A DNA stretch of 64,000 nucleotides. Source: Xiphias gladius (Eukaryota > Chordata > Actinopteri > Istiophoriformes > Xiphiidae). Positions within the stretch are counted from its first letter, which is position 1; each line of letters begins with the position of its first letter. Under the pieces are notes generated by a model that was given only the letters and a program-made list of their open reading frames with translations, was not told the origin of the DNA and ran no database searches. The DNA lies in assembly GCF_016859285.1 (NCBI RefSeq), contig NC_053414.1, positions 5,693,017-5,757,016 on the forward strand. The letters run 5' to 3'. Shown in pieces: positions 11,501 through 21,717 of the stretch. The position numbers and the translations under genes are program-made.

Positions 11501-14500
11501 CCACCATTGTTGTTGTTATTGTTGTTATGGTTACTGTTGAGTCCGGCTCCTCCCACTGAAGTGGCCGCCATCGCAGCACTGGCTGCGGGTCCACGCCCAG
11601 AGGCATCCTGGGTAGTGTTGTTGGAGGAGGAGGAGGAAGAGGAGGAGGAAGAGTAGCGTGCGGCCTTCCTCATCCCACCTCCTCCGCCCCCTCCAGACCC
11701 CCCTCCCCCGTCACGGTTGCCCCCTTCCCACAGCCGTTTGGCCACGGGGGTGCAGACCACCGAGTAGGGAGAGCCTTCCTGCTGAGGAGGAGGAGAGAGA
11801 AATACCAGTTATTTACAACCGCCTGACAGGAACGCTCAGGACAACTCTTAAAAAACTGACAACTCACAACTGACAGTCAACAAACACAATCTCACTAAAG
11901 CATAATAACAGCAAATGTATGTATGTCATTTGCACAGCAACTTTCTGTGGCCAAAACATGACCAACACTATCTGATTTGGCTTCAAGGCTTTTGGTACAA
12001 ACTTTATATTTAAGCTTCTCAAACTGTGTCAGAAATCACTTCTCACTAATAGGCCGGGGTATTGATCCCTGCAGTTTATTACAGTGGAGGTGCACTGCCT
12101 CACCTGACATAAAGAGCGCCTCCACTCTTCATTTTAAAAAATAGTTTGACTTTAATTAAATACTGTATATTAATCTTCAAGAAAAACAAACGGGCACTAA
12201 TTCACACAGCAAAGGACGTCTATTTGTAGACTCTGCTAAATGTTTAGACAGTCATTGACTAACTTGACTGAGCATGAGATGAGCTTTGCCAGGAACTGCC
12301 TTTACCAAGAAGTACTCAGATTCAGTACCCAGCTCACACGCTAAATGCCAGGTGCTGATTAAATAAGTCTCTCTCTGTTTTTATCGTCAGTTTTCAACAG
12401 AATTTAAGATTTTACCTCCTAAAAAGCAACAAATCCGCTGAAATTTTCCCAACAGCGGGAAATGTTAACACCGTTGCTTCCTGAGCCAATCGCCAACGAA
12501 TCTGGACATAAGAAGCCATTTACTCGTCTCAATCAAAAATATGTGATGGTCACACTTGTCTCCCATTGCAGCCTCCCTGCTCTCCCAGTGCACGGAATAC
12601 ACCAGTATGCAGATTAGCACCTGACATCACACAGAATCTATTTTTGAGCAGCCAACAGATGCTTTCCTCTGAATTAAATGACAAGAAACTGGTTTCGCCA
12701 GTTTCTAATTTACCTGACCTATTTTAACCTTGACACACAGATTTTATTTTTTTTTTTTAATAAAAATTGACAATCTTCTGTTCATTGTCTAAGTTTCAAC
12801 CTAAAACAAAATTTTAAACCCTAATAATGCATATGAATCGGCACTGAAAGCACAACAGTTTTAATGAAAAAACCTGTATGTACTGTATATAATCTGGTTA
12901 AAAGAGTTCTTGGAAGGTACATTTCTTTAGTTTACCAGATTGTGGCTCAACTTTCTTTTAACAAGAAAGTAAAAAAAAAATGAATAATTGAAATAGCCAC
13001 TCTGGTGTCTGAATTAAGCCACCGTTTTACGACAGTAAATGAAGTTTTATTTCTACACTTTTATGCTATTTTATGACCCACTACTCCTTAATAGCTATGG
13101 CAATATGATACAGACACAAACCATACTCGTCTCTAAGGCTCTTCGCCACCTCCATTTACAGCTCGTATGAAGTGGTTGACTGTAAACAATTTAAATGACA
13201 AACTAACTTCCAACAGAATTTATGTCCTTGCCCGAAAACATTTTTGAGACTGCCTATGCTATATTTCAGATGTAACTTTTCAGGTTATGATTCGTCAAAA
13301 AAAAATATGGACGGATAGCGTTTTATAAAATTAGCTTTTCAGCTGCCGTTTCAACAAGTAAATGATCTGTTTGTAGCCGCAGGTACGGGGAGCAAGCTTT
13401 CCTTGAAAGACTATCACAGCCCTTTCTCAAACTCAAACAGACACCCATACACGATACCCTGCTTAAAACGACACTGAGAGCGAATACTGATTTATTCTTT
13501 TTTCGGATTACTTCACATAATTCACACATAGATAGATGCTGTTAATTACTGCACCAAAGCAACTGCTTGTTACTGCTTGTCTTAAGATATCAGTCGGAGC
13601 CTACCTGCTGCGGGTGTGGGGTGGGCTGAGGTGTGGTGGCTGTCTGTTCCGTCTTCACCTTGGACACCAGGGGGAGGGGCGTGAGACAAGAGGAGGGCCT
13701 TCCTGCGGCCGTGGCAACGACGCCGACTCCGCCCCCTCCCACTGTCTGAGTAACGGGGCTCTGGGGCTCAGAGGGCGGGGTCTCCTCGGTGTGGAGACCC
13801 TGGGAGTCACAGCTCGGAGAAGAGACCTGGGGGGGTTGGTGAAGAAGGATCAAGCTTTTGTCTCATACCATTACTTATGACGATGTAGACAATATATCAT
13901 GCCATTTTTTCATGTTCATGCAGGTTTAAAATGTCATAATACCCCATCCTAAGTAGGGCTGGGTATTAAACCTCAGTACTTGTTTGGTATCGACTGAATG
14001 TGTTGAGTATGGAAAACTGTTAAGCACCAAAATTTAACGTATTCATAATCTGGTTTACTTAATCTATGACAACTCCTGAATTCAATCACAATTTTGCCAA
14101 TTTTAGAGTATTTTATACAGGTACAATTACCTGTACACCTGCTTGTAACACTTGAGGCTTTTTAAGTTTAAATGATTTTGCAGAAATTATGTTTATATTA
14201 GTGAAAATCTGAAAAAAAAAAAAAAAAAAAAAAAAAAATCACCAACAACACTAATAATAACTGTTTGAAGTCATCTATAACGCAAAATTGCTAACGTTTA
14301 TTTGGTTCGGGCTTCTGACACATCAGAATTTGCTGGCTTTCTTCATCTTATATGACCAGTGCGCTGCCTGCTCAAAACGTGCTTGTTATCTCATTAATAG
14401 TTCAGTATTTTATTCAATCATGTAGTCAACATCATCATCTAATTTCCATGTCACTGCTGTGTTACGATAATAATACAAATTCAAAAGGACTCCATCCCAT

Positions 14501-16877
14501 TTATATGAATTAAGCTTGATCAAGGCTCCGGGACTTGTGATGTGCATTTTCGACTATTTTTTGACTAAACGATTATTGAACAGAAAAAATAACAGCTAGT
14601 ATAATCAAATATGGGGAAAAAAAAGTTGCAGTCCTGGTTCATATTTCTTAAATAAGGTACCAAAAAAGTTGTGGTTTTGGTATCAAAGTTTGGTTCATCG
14701 TATCGACACTAGTACTAAAAAAAACTGAAAATGAGACCTAACCCAACCCAGAAGCCCAAACCTAGAATGAGTATTTCTTCTTTTGTACAAATTTAACTAA
14801 TTTTATAAGGATACGAGCTGGACGGATTTTTAGTATCAAATTCAAGTTGGTGTAGTAGAAAACTCCTACAAAAACACAACCATGTCTGATAACCATCATT
14901 TTAAAATGACCAAGCAACTTAATGTATGCCTTAGTAGGAAATACTGTATTTTTCCTCACATGCTTCACACAACACGTAGCGTTTATAATATTAACTCTGT
15001 GTCTGAAAGGGTACATTCAAGGAAATCTGTTATTCCTTATTAAAATGCAGATTTATGCAGCAAGGCACTCCAAATCTAATCAGATCTACAAACACAGACA
15101 CCCCCATGACAACATAACGCCATGAATAATGTCACACACAACAGGTGCCACGGTGGCAGCAGAAAAAAAAATTAATTATACTCAAATTTGGCATATCTTC
15201 TCTCCATGATTACGATTCACAGGATTTTTAATATGTAGAAACTAGCGCTACACGGTGTTTCTAAAATTCCTATGTACCTATGACCCCTTCACCAATAGTT
15301 CTACATCTGGATTCATCTGAGAAAGTCATAAATCATTGTATATTAAATTTTCATTAGCAGGTTACCTTGAGGAAAAACTCTGTGCCTTTCTCCATGATCT
15401 GTTGGATCTGAAGGAAGCCGGCGGTGTACATGAGCAGGAACTGGTCTCCAACATTCATGCTGAGGCGTCCTGTGTAGCAGAAGGCCAGGATCTGCTGGAA
15501 GCTCTGCGGCTGCACGGCTGGGGGCAGCTCCACCACCGAACTCTTCCCCCCAGCGTTGAACAGATCCCGGAAGTAGGAGCTGCTGGCTGCCAGAACCGCA
15601 CGGTGGGCCTGAGGGGTAAACAGCAGGTCATAAGGGTGTAAAGTCATAAGGGTGTAAAATATACCGATTTTGATGCAGCGTACATGTCAAGATACATATC
15701 TTGAAATGGGGCTGATCTGTGGAGAATTTTAATCCCAACTATTTTACTGGTTGCGTAGTTTGCACTTGCTTGTGTGTGCAGTCAAGTATAATGAGGGAGT
15801 AAACCCAAACAACACGTATGTAGGGAAAGATTGGCTTCATCTCAGCTACTTGAAAAAATGTTTACAGTAATCTCACTTTGGTGGAGTTTTTTTTTTCTTC
15901 TAAATTTCATTTTGACCATATCCAAATTGTATCTAACTATAAAGGAATTATTTCCAATTGTATTGCAGTAACTTCTGAAATACAGCCAACTTTTAACTCT
16001 TGACCTTACAAAGTGAAATTGTTTTGAACAGTGGCAAAACCAACGATTTATGCCCCTAGGGAGAGAGGTGGCTAGATTGAGATCAGAAAATCTATTAGAA
16101 ATTACTTAAGACAAGACTCTGGCCATTTTTGACCTGGACCATATTTTTGTGTCTTACCAATTGATTTTGACCGAAATCTTGTCAATAGGTTCACTGTTAA
16201 ACTAATAACACCTTACTGTAGCCCTCAGAACCAGTGCTACAGGACCAATGGACACTCTCACACAAGATAAAACCAAAGCATGTTGTCTCACCACAGATGT
16301 TGCATACTTTGTCAAGAAAAATAGTGACAAAAACATGAAAATTGAAATTATTTAAACCTTGTGCCTTTATCAAAAGGTTTTGATTCTAATTCTACTTTGA
16401 CAACTTCTTGGTCAAAGAAATATTATTTAGTTTTTATGCCACTTCTGCTTCACAAGCTTTAAGATTTCAATGTAATGCTATAGTAGTTTAGATAATATGA
16501 CGACAATAAGCTTATTACTGAGCAGGTAAGATGACCAAGGGGCCAATGTGCCAGAAAAAAAAATGAAGCAGTTCTTTAGGAAAATCACGTATCCGCCAAT
16601 TACACCAGTGCAGCTGTTTTGTAACCAACAACAGAGGACTGTGGTCACACTGTGCAGCTCCCACGCGGACATGTATCTAAGTCTGAATACAAATGCTTAT
16701 CCTTGAATAGAAAACAGTTTAAAAAACAAAAAAAACAAACTCTTTTCGGACCTTGAAGGCGTGTCCCTTGACGACCACGGAGACATCACAGTAAAGGCCC
16801 TGCAGCCGCTGTTCGTTCAGACACTCCAGGACGTTGTTGCCAAAGTTGGGGATCGCCATCTGCAGTGTCTGAGCCAT
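4959..16877 (-). CDS. nacc1: NACC1, nucleus accumbens-associated protein 1 (BTB-BEN transcriptional regulator), 7 coding exons
   Basis: Coding segments on the minus strand are 16877-16752, 15608-15366, 13826-13605, 11781-11328, 7589-7292, 5626-5529 and 5287-4959. Together they give 589 codons plus TAA, and every junction keeps frame with GT-AG borders. The N-terminus ([14 protein letters not shown]) and the BTB/POZ domain (residues about 20-123, with [17 protein letters not shown] and [20 protein letters not shown]) are nearly identical to vertebrate NACC1. A low-complexity middle (residues about 124-348) ends in the conserved [16 protein letters not shown] segment. It is followed by a BEN domain (about 376-474, [11 protein letters not shown] to GIRSSTNDP) and a tail with a poly-Ala run. 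NACC1 is a nuclear repressor/cofactor that dimerises through BTB and binds DNA through BEN. Human NACC1 has 527 residues, so this one is longer, mainly in the Gly/Ser/Asn-rich middle. It is divergent from TRMT1. I cannot tell whether it is the a or b fish paralogue. Confidence 0.95.
5439..5512. repeat. (TG)33(CG)4 microsatellite next to a NACC1 donor site
   Basis: It contains 33 uninterrupted TG units followed by alternating CG. Such purine-pyrimidine alternation favours Z-DNA. It lies in the intron between the last two NACC1 exons, immediately downstream of the exon 6 donor. Confidence 0.95.
5529..5626 (-). CDS. nacc1: NACC1 coding exon 6, BEN domain (residues 448-481)
   Basis: This exon encodes [18 protein letters not shown] and [14 protein letters not shown], highly conserved in NACC1. 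The donor is GTGAGT. A TG tract of 33 units followed by CG dinucleotides (5439-5512) starts only 16 bases into the following intron. Confidence 0.94.
5835..6165 (-). repeat. Teleost dispersed repeat (TCGATTAG/'gcaactaa' family), degenerate
   Basis: The fragments 'gccaaatattctctgattcc', 'gtaaactgaatatctttggg' and 'attagtcgcaaccctgca' match, by recall, a very common non-coding repeat of teleost genomes. Its consensus starts with 'agggctgcaactaa'. The copy is oriented on the minus strand. A relative in the opposite orientation lies at 48385-48715. Confidence 0.6.
7292..7589 (-). CDS. nacc1: NACC1 coding exon 5, first half of BEN domain (residues 349-448)
   Basis: After a Gly/Arg-rich start ([13 protein letters not shown]), the exon encodes the BEN domain core: [19 protein letters not shown], then [19 protein letters not shown] and [20 protein letters not shown]. 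The acceptor is CCTCCTAAG, with A rather than C at -3, and the donor is GTCAGT. The RG repeats form a small RGG-like patch between the acidic region and the BEN domain. Confidence 0.94.
8960..9260. repeat. Interspersed-repeat-like segment inside the fold-back element
   Basis: A compact, less AT-rich segment ('gtaatctgatctcaagtgg' ... 'gggccgcatatggcc' ... 'tgtgaacgcaaatgtgtcc') differs in composition from its surroundings. It resembles, by recall, short DNA-transposon derivatives (MITEs) of fish. It sits where the loop of the inverted repeat begins, which suggests a nested insertion. Confidence 0.4.
9393..9477. repeat. Compound TG / TATAGA microsatellite
   Basis: A (TG)n run passes into interrupted tatata/gata/tagata repeats. 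It is in the loop region of the fold-back element. Confidence 0.8.
11328..11781 (-). CDS. nacc1: NACC1 coding exon 4, low-complexity linker (residues 198-349)
   Basis: The exon opens with (Q)[20 protein letters not shown], matching the conserved PVAKRLW block. It then runs through Gly, Ser and Asn homopolymer tracts to [17 protein letters not shown], an acidic DDEEEDD stretch and [16 protein letters not shown]. The donor at 11327 leaves one base (G), completed as GTG by the next exon. The acceptor is the tandem CAGCAG, so the first residue (Gln) may be included or skipped (11781 or 11778). Confidence 0.92.
11782..13604 (-). other. NACC1 intron between coding exons 3 and 4
   Basis: I see AT-rich unique-looking sequence with no recognisable coding, RNA or transposon features. 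Confidence 0.5.
13605..13826 (-). CDS. nacc1: NACC1 coding exon 3 (residues 124-197)
   Basis: This exon has 74 codons in phase 0. It encodes [20 protein letters not shown] followed by PQSPV and [12 protein letters not shown], which are conserved islands of the NACC1 linker. KTEQ is a minimal sumoylation-type motif (VKTE). A Gly/Val-rich insertion separates the two islands. Confidence 0.93.
13827..15365 (-). other. NACC1 intron between coding exons 2 and 3, with dispersed repeat fragments
   Basis: Between about 13950 and 14730 lie phrases typical of a fish interspersed repeat ('tagggctgggtattaaacc', 'ggtatcgactgaatgtg', 'tggttttggtatcaaagtt', 'tcgacactagtac'), with a poly-A tract at 14212-14238. 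A short piece of another repeat ('actaaacgattattgaaca') is at about 14560-14590. The rest holds nothing recognisable. Confidence 0.45.
15366..15608 (-). CDS. nacc1: NACC1 coding exon 2, BTB/POZ core (residues 43-123)
   Basis: This exon has 81 codons in phase 0 at both ends. It encodes most of the BTB dimerisation domain: [17 protein letters not shown], then [20 protein letters not shown], then [20 protein letters not shown]. The acceptor is ..CCCCTCAG and the donor is GTAACC. Confidence 0.95.
15609..16751 (-). other. NACC1 intron between coding exons 1 and 2
   Basis: This 1.1-kb AT-rich intron has no repeat, RNA or coding feature that I can name. Confidence 0.5.
16752..16877 (-). CDS. nacc1: NACC1 coding exon 1 (residues 1-42)
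   Basis: The ATG lies at 16877-16875, and the encoded start ([20 protein letters not shown]) matches vertebrate NACC1. The exon also carries 25 nt of 5' UTR, because an acceptor (TTTCCTGCAG) places the exon border at 16902. It ends in phase 0 after ..GHAFK at a GTCCGA donor. It contains the first part of the BTB domain ([13 protein letters not shown]). Confidence 0.93.
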
Positions 16878-18559
16878 AACGCTCTGCCCAGCACCACAGG
16901 ATCTGCAGGAAATAGAAACTTAGAAGTTAGAATGGAAAGGTTATAAAGAGGGGAACGGAGGGGTCGTATGCCCGAAAAATGGAGAGAGAGAGGTAGGAGA
17001 TACCTGAAAGAAAGGAAAGATACGTACGATGAGGGGACAACATTCAGACGACTGCAGGGAAGGTGAGGAAGAGGCTAAGAAATGGGTAAACAGAGACATC
17101 AGAGAGGTGATGCGGAAGCGAGAACAAGATGAGACAGCAGAGCAGGAGAGAAGGTTAATAACACAGTTAATGAAGGAGTGATGAGAAAGGGATAACAGAG
17201 TAAAGAAGGTCTGGAAGATAAACAAAAATGCAGAGAAGACAGAAATTAGGAAGGAGGAAAAGAGACTTAAAATAAAGGAGGAGGGTAAGTAAAGGGTATG
17301 ATGATTAATGAATTAAGTATTTGGTAAACAACTTTAATTCAAAACTCTAAATTCCAGATGAACTTAGAATGAAAGAGAATTCTGGGCCACCAGTGGCAGT
17401 TATATAAGCCATCTTTCTCTTTTTTTTTTTTTTAAACCTTGTTTCATTACATCTAATTCACAGTTAATAAACTGTTTGGTGGTTTTTGGCCTACTTTGTT
17501 ATTTTCTTGTCGCCCCTTCTCAGTCAAAACACAGTCGCTTACATAACTCATCTATTTCACTAGTCTTCATCAGAATCCAAAAAAGATGCCTTTGATAAAA
17601 TGTGGAGGAAATGTCAAACTTGTGATAAAAAAATAGAAATCTCTCTCTACAAAAAAAATCTTTTTCTAAAGGCTGGAAGCATCACTTTTGCATTTACCCT
17701 TTATTTTTGTTTATAAATGGACAATATGTATTCACAGAAGGACGCTAATGCCATATGTGATGGAGCGGAAGTAAACAGATGAGAACACAAAGGTGAGTCA
17801 CTACAGTACTGAACAAATACATTTTATACAAGATCATGATCTTCAAGTGATGGATAGTGTACAAGCTTAGCCGACACACAAAGTTCTGCATCATTTGGAC
17901 AGTAGCGGGTAGTAGTGGATGATGCTATGCTCCTACGCTGGCTACAACCCAAAACAAACTACTAATAGGAAACAATATTATAGTGATTAGCCTTGTTCCT
18001 CCACTGGGAGGAAGACTCGCAGACGAGACCTTGTAACGTAAACAGCAGACTTCTGCAATCACCTCTAGTTCTCTTAACAAATGTTGGGGAGAATGCACGC
18101 TGATGCCACAGCGGAAGGCCAGAGGTCACAGAGAGGGCACATCAGCAGAAATTTCAGTGTTTTTACAACTTTGATCTAACACTCAACTCAACTTGAAAAC
18201 TGCAACGTCAGACTACATTCTCATCGTCCGCTCGACAGAAAACCAAAAAAAAAAAAAAAAAAGGCAAACTTCACGATAGTAAGAAAACAATCATTTGATG
18301 TCTCTATGTATGGAGAACATCTAGAACTCTGTAGATTGTTGTTATTCAAAGTCTGGGTCATGACACAAACCCATGGCTCTTGGGAGATCTTTAATCTTAA
18401 GAGGCAAATTTGTAAAATACATATAAACCAAAAGCTGTCAAACAATTTCTCAGTAAAAACGACTGTATATACAGTAAGCTGATTCACTGCTGCACCCCTC
18501 GGGCTACAAAAGGCGACTTTCATTATCTGCTAATGTATCCTTTATTTCATGATTGATTA

Positions 18560-19196
18560 GGGCTGTGCGACATGCCGATATACATCATGTGAGGATATAA
18601 AAACTTCTGTCGTTTCATATTGTACGCTATTATTTATTTCATTGTGTCGTAAATCACACTGTTTACGGCTATATTTTTCGTCATTTGGACGACGCTTTGC
18701 CTTCTTCCACACGGCGCGGATGCAGGCAGGAAATTTGCATGAGGGCAACACCAAAAAACATGGAGGTACAGGTGAAGGACTACGACCAGCGAAGACATAA
18801 CGAGGGGCTCGTACATAAAAGAGTGGCTACTTCTGTCGCATGGACGCAGTTTGGGTGTGAAAAGTCAGACACGGTCAAGAAAACTTTGCTAATTATGCTA
18901 AAGACCGATCCCCAACAGACTCAAACACCATTAATCTCTTTCACCACCTACACAAGAATCCTGTCAAACAGTATGGAGAGAGTCTATGGATGAGAACCAC
19001 AAAAGTACATTCGAGTGCTCAAAACAAACCCCAGACTCAGACGCTGCAAGAGGCTTTTGCCCGCAGCACACCATCTTGCAAAGAATCACAAAGATGGAAG
19101 GCAATAACGGCTGCTATTGCAACTTTCATCTGCAAAGACATGGCCCCAATTTATACGGTCAAGAAACAGGGGTTCTCTGTAAGTTGTTGCCAATAG
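18560..19196 (+). pseudogene. Degenerate BED-finger (ZBED/hAT-type) transposase fragment
   Basis: Plus-strand reading frames resemble the N-terminal part of fish ZBED-like hAT transposases. One frame gives RVATSVAWTQFGCEKSDT (BED-finger start). A second, frame-shifted one gives SSAQNKPQTQTLQEAF and, further on, KAITAAIATFICKDMAPIY then TVKKQGF. The expected Cys pair and His pair of the BED finger are broken by frame changes (..INLFHHLHK is still visible in a third frame). The leading 'agggctgtgcgacat' sequence is a familiar non-coding start of these elements. No catalytic core is present; a microsatellite follows directly. Recognition is by recall of the family, so treat the exact boundaries as approximate. 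Confidence 0.6.
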
Positions 19197-19199
19197 TTT

Positions 19200-19225
19200 T
19201 TACATATATACACATATACACATAT

Positions 19226-19267
<42 letters not shown>

Positions 19268-19326
19268 ATATACAGACGTATACACACACACACACACACA
19301 TAAACGTATATGTATGTATACACACG

Positions 19327-19415
<89 letters not shown>

Positions 19416-19510
19416 ACACACGCACGTATACACACACATATACACGCACACATACATATACATATATTTATATACACATACACATTTACTCATACATTTA
19501 CGTATATACA
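19200..19510. repeat. Long compound (CA)n/(TA)n microsatellite
   Basis: About 310 bp of interrupted CA, TACA and TA repeats, with the longest CA block at about 19349-19403. It produces long meaningless T/H or C/V reading frames on both strands. Confidence 0.95.
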
Positions 19511-21024
19511 TATGGCGACAAATTGCATTTACACTGGAATACTATGCATACTTCCCTTCATTATAGATCTGGGTTTAAAGAAATAGGTCACCTGAAAAAA
19601 GGTTGAAAACATCCATCCATCACACTGACAATAGCAAGTCAGAGTACGACTGACTTTCAGCTGCAATCTCAAGTGTTTCACGCATCATTCCTGGAGAAAT
19701 CTGATTTGGTTAGTGATCTGCTGTGCTTATGTAGTCAGCACAGTTGTGTATTAGAAGTCAAACAAAACATGAGTGCAATGACAAATGCTGAATAGGAAAC
19801 ATTGCAGTAATGCCCAGCTCTATATTTGGAGGTTCAGCTATTCAGCCTATGGTGAAGGAAGAATTGTACAGCAACTTATCACAAGTTTGACAAAAACAGT
19901 CGGGAATCTTGTTTTCAGGCTGTGCATTGCAGGGTGTTAATTTCCCTAATCCTCACAGATTGGCTGTTGTGACTCTCACTCTGAGGTTTTGGACAACCTC
20001 TCACTCTGGGCCAAACACCTTGAGTCAGCTGTTCTCCAGCCCACTCTTACTACAGGACCATCTGCAACAAACAACCAGATCCAACATGACTTAGTTTAAA
20101 AGGGGTGGCTACCTCCACAGCTGGAAAATGTAAACCCAATCCACTCACAGCACAATTCCCCTTACGTGTTATAAAAACAATTATTCAACAACAAAACCGA
20201 CTGAAATCGACCTTGGAAAACAGCCCCAGAACATACAACACCTCAGCCACCTACATCTATGAGAAGGATCAGGATGCAACACTTTGGAGGGAAACAGGAG
20301 ATTCCAAATTTAGAATATAAGTTCAAAAAACAATAAAAACACTAGCAGAGACCAACCTAATATATATCACCATGTTCTTTGATGTTCGGGGGCATATTGT
20401 GCTTTTTTCTTTTGTTTAACAGGCCAAATGTAAACAACTTGACCAAGGATTTTTTAGCTAATCCACAACACAGCTGGATAGTAATACATTAATTTTAAGT
20501 TAAGGACCAACTTTGGTTGTTTTTCTTTCCATCAAACTTTAAGGGTTTTTTTTTTTTTTTTTCAATTCATATTGATGTTCAGAGTGGGAAGAGGCAGAGA
20601 TGCATATTTTTGTACATCAACAATGAGCAGAGCATTATGCACTGCAGCAATACCTTGAACCTTTGTCGCTCTATAGTAAGTGGTGACAGCTTTAATGTTA
20701 TCCTAACAACTAGGCATGACACATCATGACAATGCCTTTTATCATAAAACCTCATTTCTACCTCACATTCAGTATACATCAAGGCCAGCACAAAACAAAA
20801 ACAAAAAAAACAACACCCATTCTCTAGTGGTTGTTGAAAGTCCTTTTGGGAAACTTAAAGACAGGACAGGTAAAGGGAAAGCAAGGTTAACCAGAAAAGC
20901 CAACTGCAAATTACAAAACTGTTGTAGAGTGTCTGAAGGTGAGAGTACCTTCCTTTCTGATAAAGCTTACAGTCAGGGCTGGCTCAGGCTTGTCTTGAAC
21001 CATCCCCTAGTTATGCAGCTATAG
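19511..21024. other. Non-coding stretch within the NACC1 first intron
   Basis: Unique-looking AT-rich DNA with a poly-T tract (20548-20561). No gene, RNA or clear repeat was seen. It could include more of the eroded hAT element, but I recognise no further domain. Confidence 0.4.
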
Positions 21025-21717
21025 GCCTTGACTGCCGGGTGGCTTCCCATTATGCACCGAGCTCCTCTCTCCTCCTCTTCCTCTCCAACTGCACGCATTC
21101 ATATGCCATCAATGCTCGCTACTAACTTGACTTCTTCTCCCCCACAGTTTTGTTCTTTCTCGTCTCTCTCCTCCCGTCGCTTTCTGCAGGTATTTCTGCC
21201 CCTGGTGCTAGAGAGTCTGGACCTGTGACTGCAAACCACCTACTGCCCCCACGATCCTGCTCAACACACACTGCGTCAAATATTATGATTATCATCTATT
21301 ATTATTAATTATAATAATATCTATAGTTATTATTTTGTTTTATAAGTACTATTATTATAATAATTATTTTTATTATTAGTCTCATTATTGTTACACTTCT
21401 TTATGTTATACATCTACTGTGCTATGCCCCTTCTTTCCTTCCCTCCCTCCCTCCCTCCCTCCCTCTGTCTCTTTCTCTCTCAACCTCAACCTCTCTCTCG
21501 GGGCAGACGGTCGCCCACTATGAGCCGGGTTTCTACCTGTTAAAAGGGAGTTTTTCTTTGCCGCTGTAGCCAAGTGCTTGCTCGTGTGGGAATGTTGGGT
21601 CTCTGTAAATATAACTATAAAGGGTCCTGGTCTAGACCTGCTCTACGGGAAAAGTGCCCTGAGATAACCTCTGTTATGATTTGGCGCTGTATAAACAAAA
21701 TTGAATTGAATTGAATA
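21025..21717 (+). mobile_element. 3' tail of a non-LTR retrotransposon (teleost type)
   Basis: The stretch contains 'tgttaaaagggagtttttct', 'ttgccgctgtagccaagtgc' and 'gatttggcgctgtataaac', and ends in a (TTGAA)n tail at 21701-21716. This is the widespread 3' end of fish non-LTR elements. No reverse transcriptase remains, so this is a 5'-truncated insertion. A CCCT tract lies inside (21438-21465). The 5' limit is approximate. Confidence 0.65.

Noticed and set aside
19151..19606. Several long Thr/His- or Val/Cys-rich frames on both strands
   Set aside because: They are pure CA/TG repeat translations.
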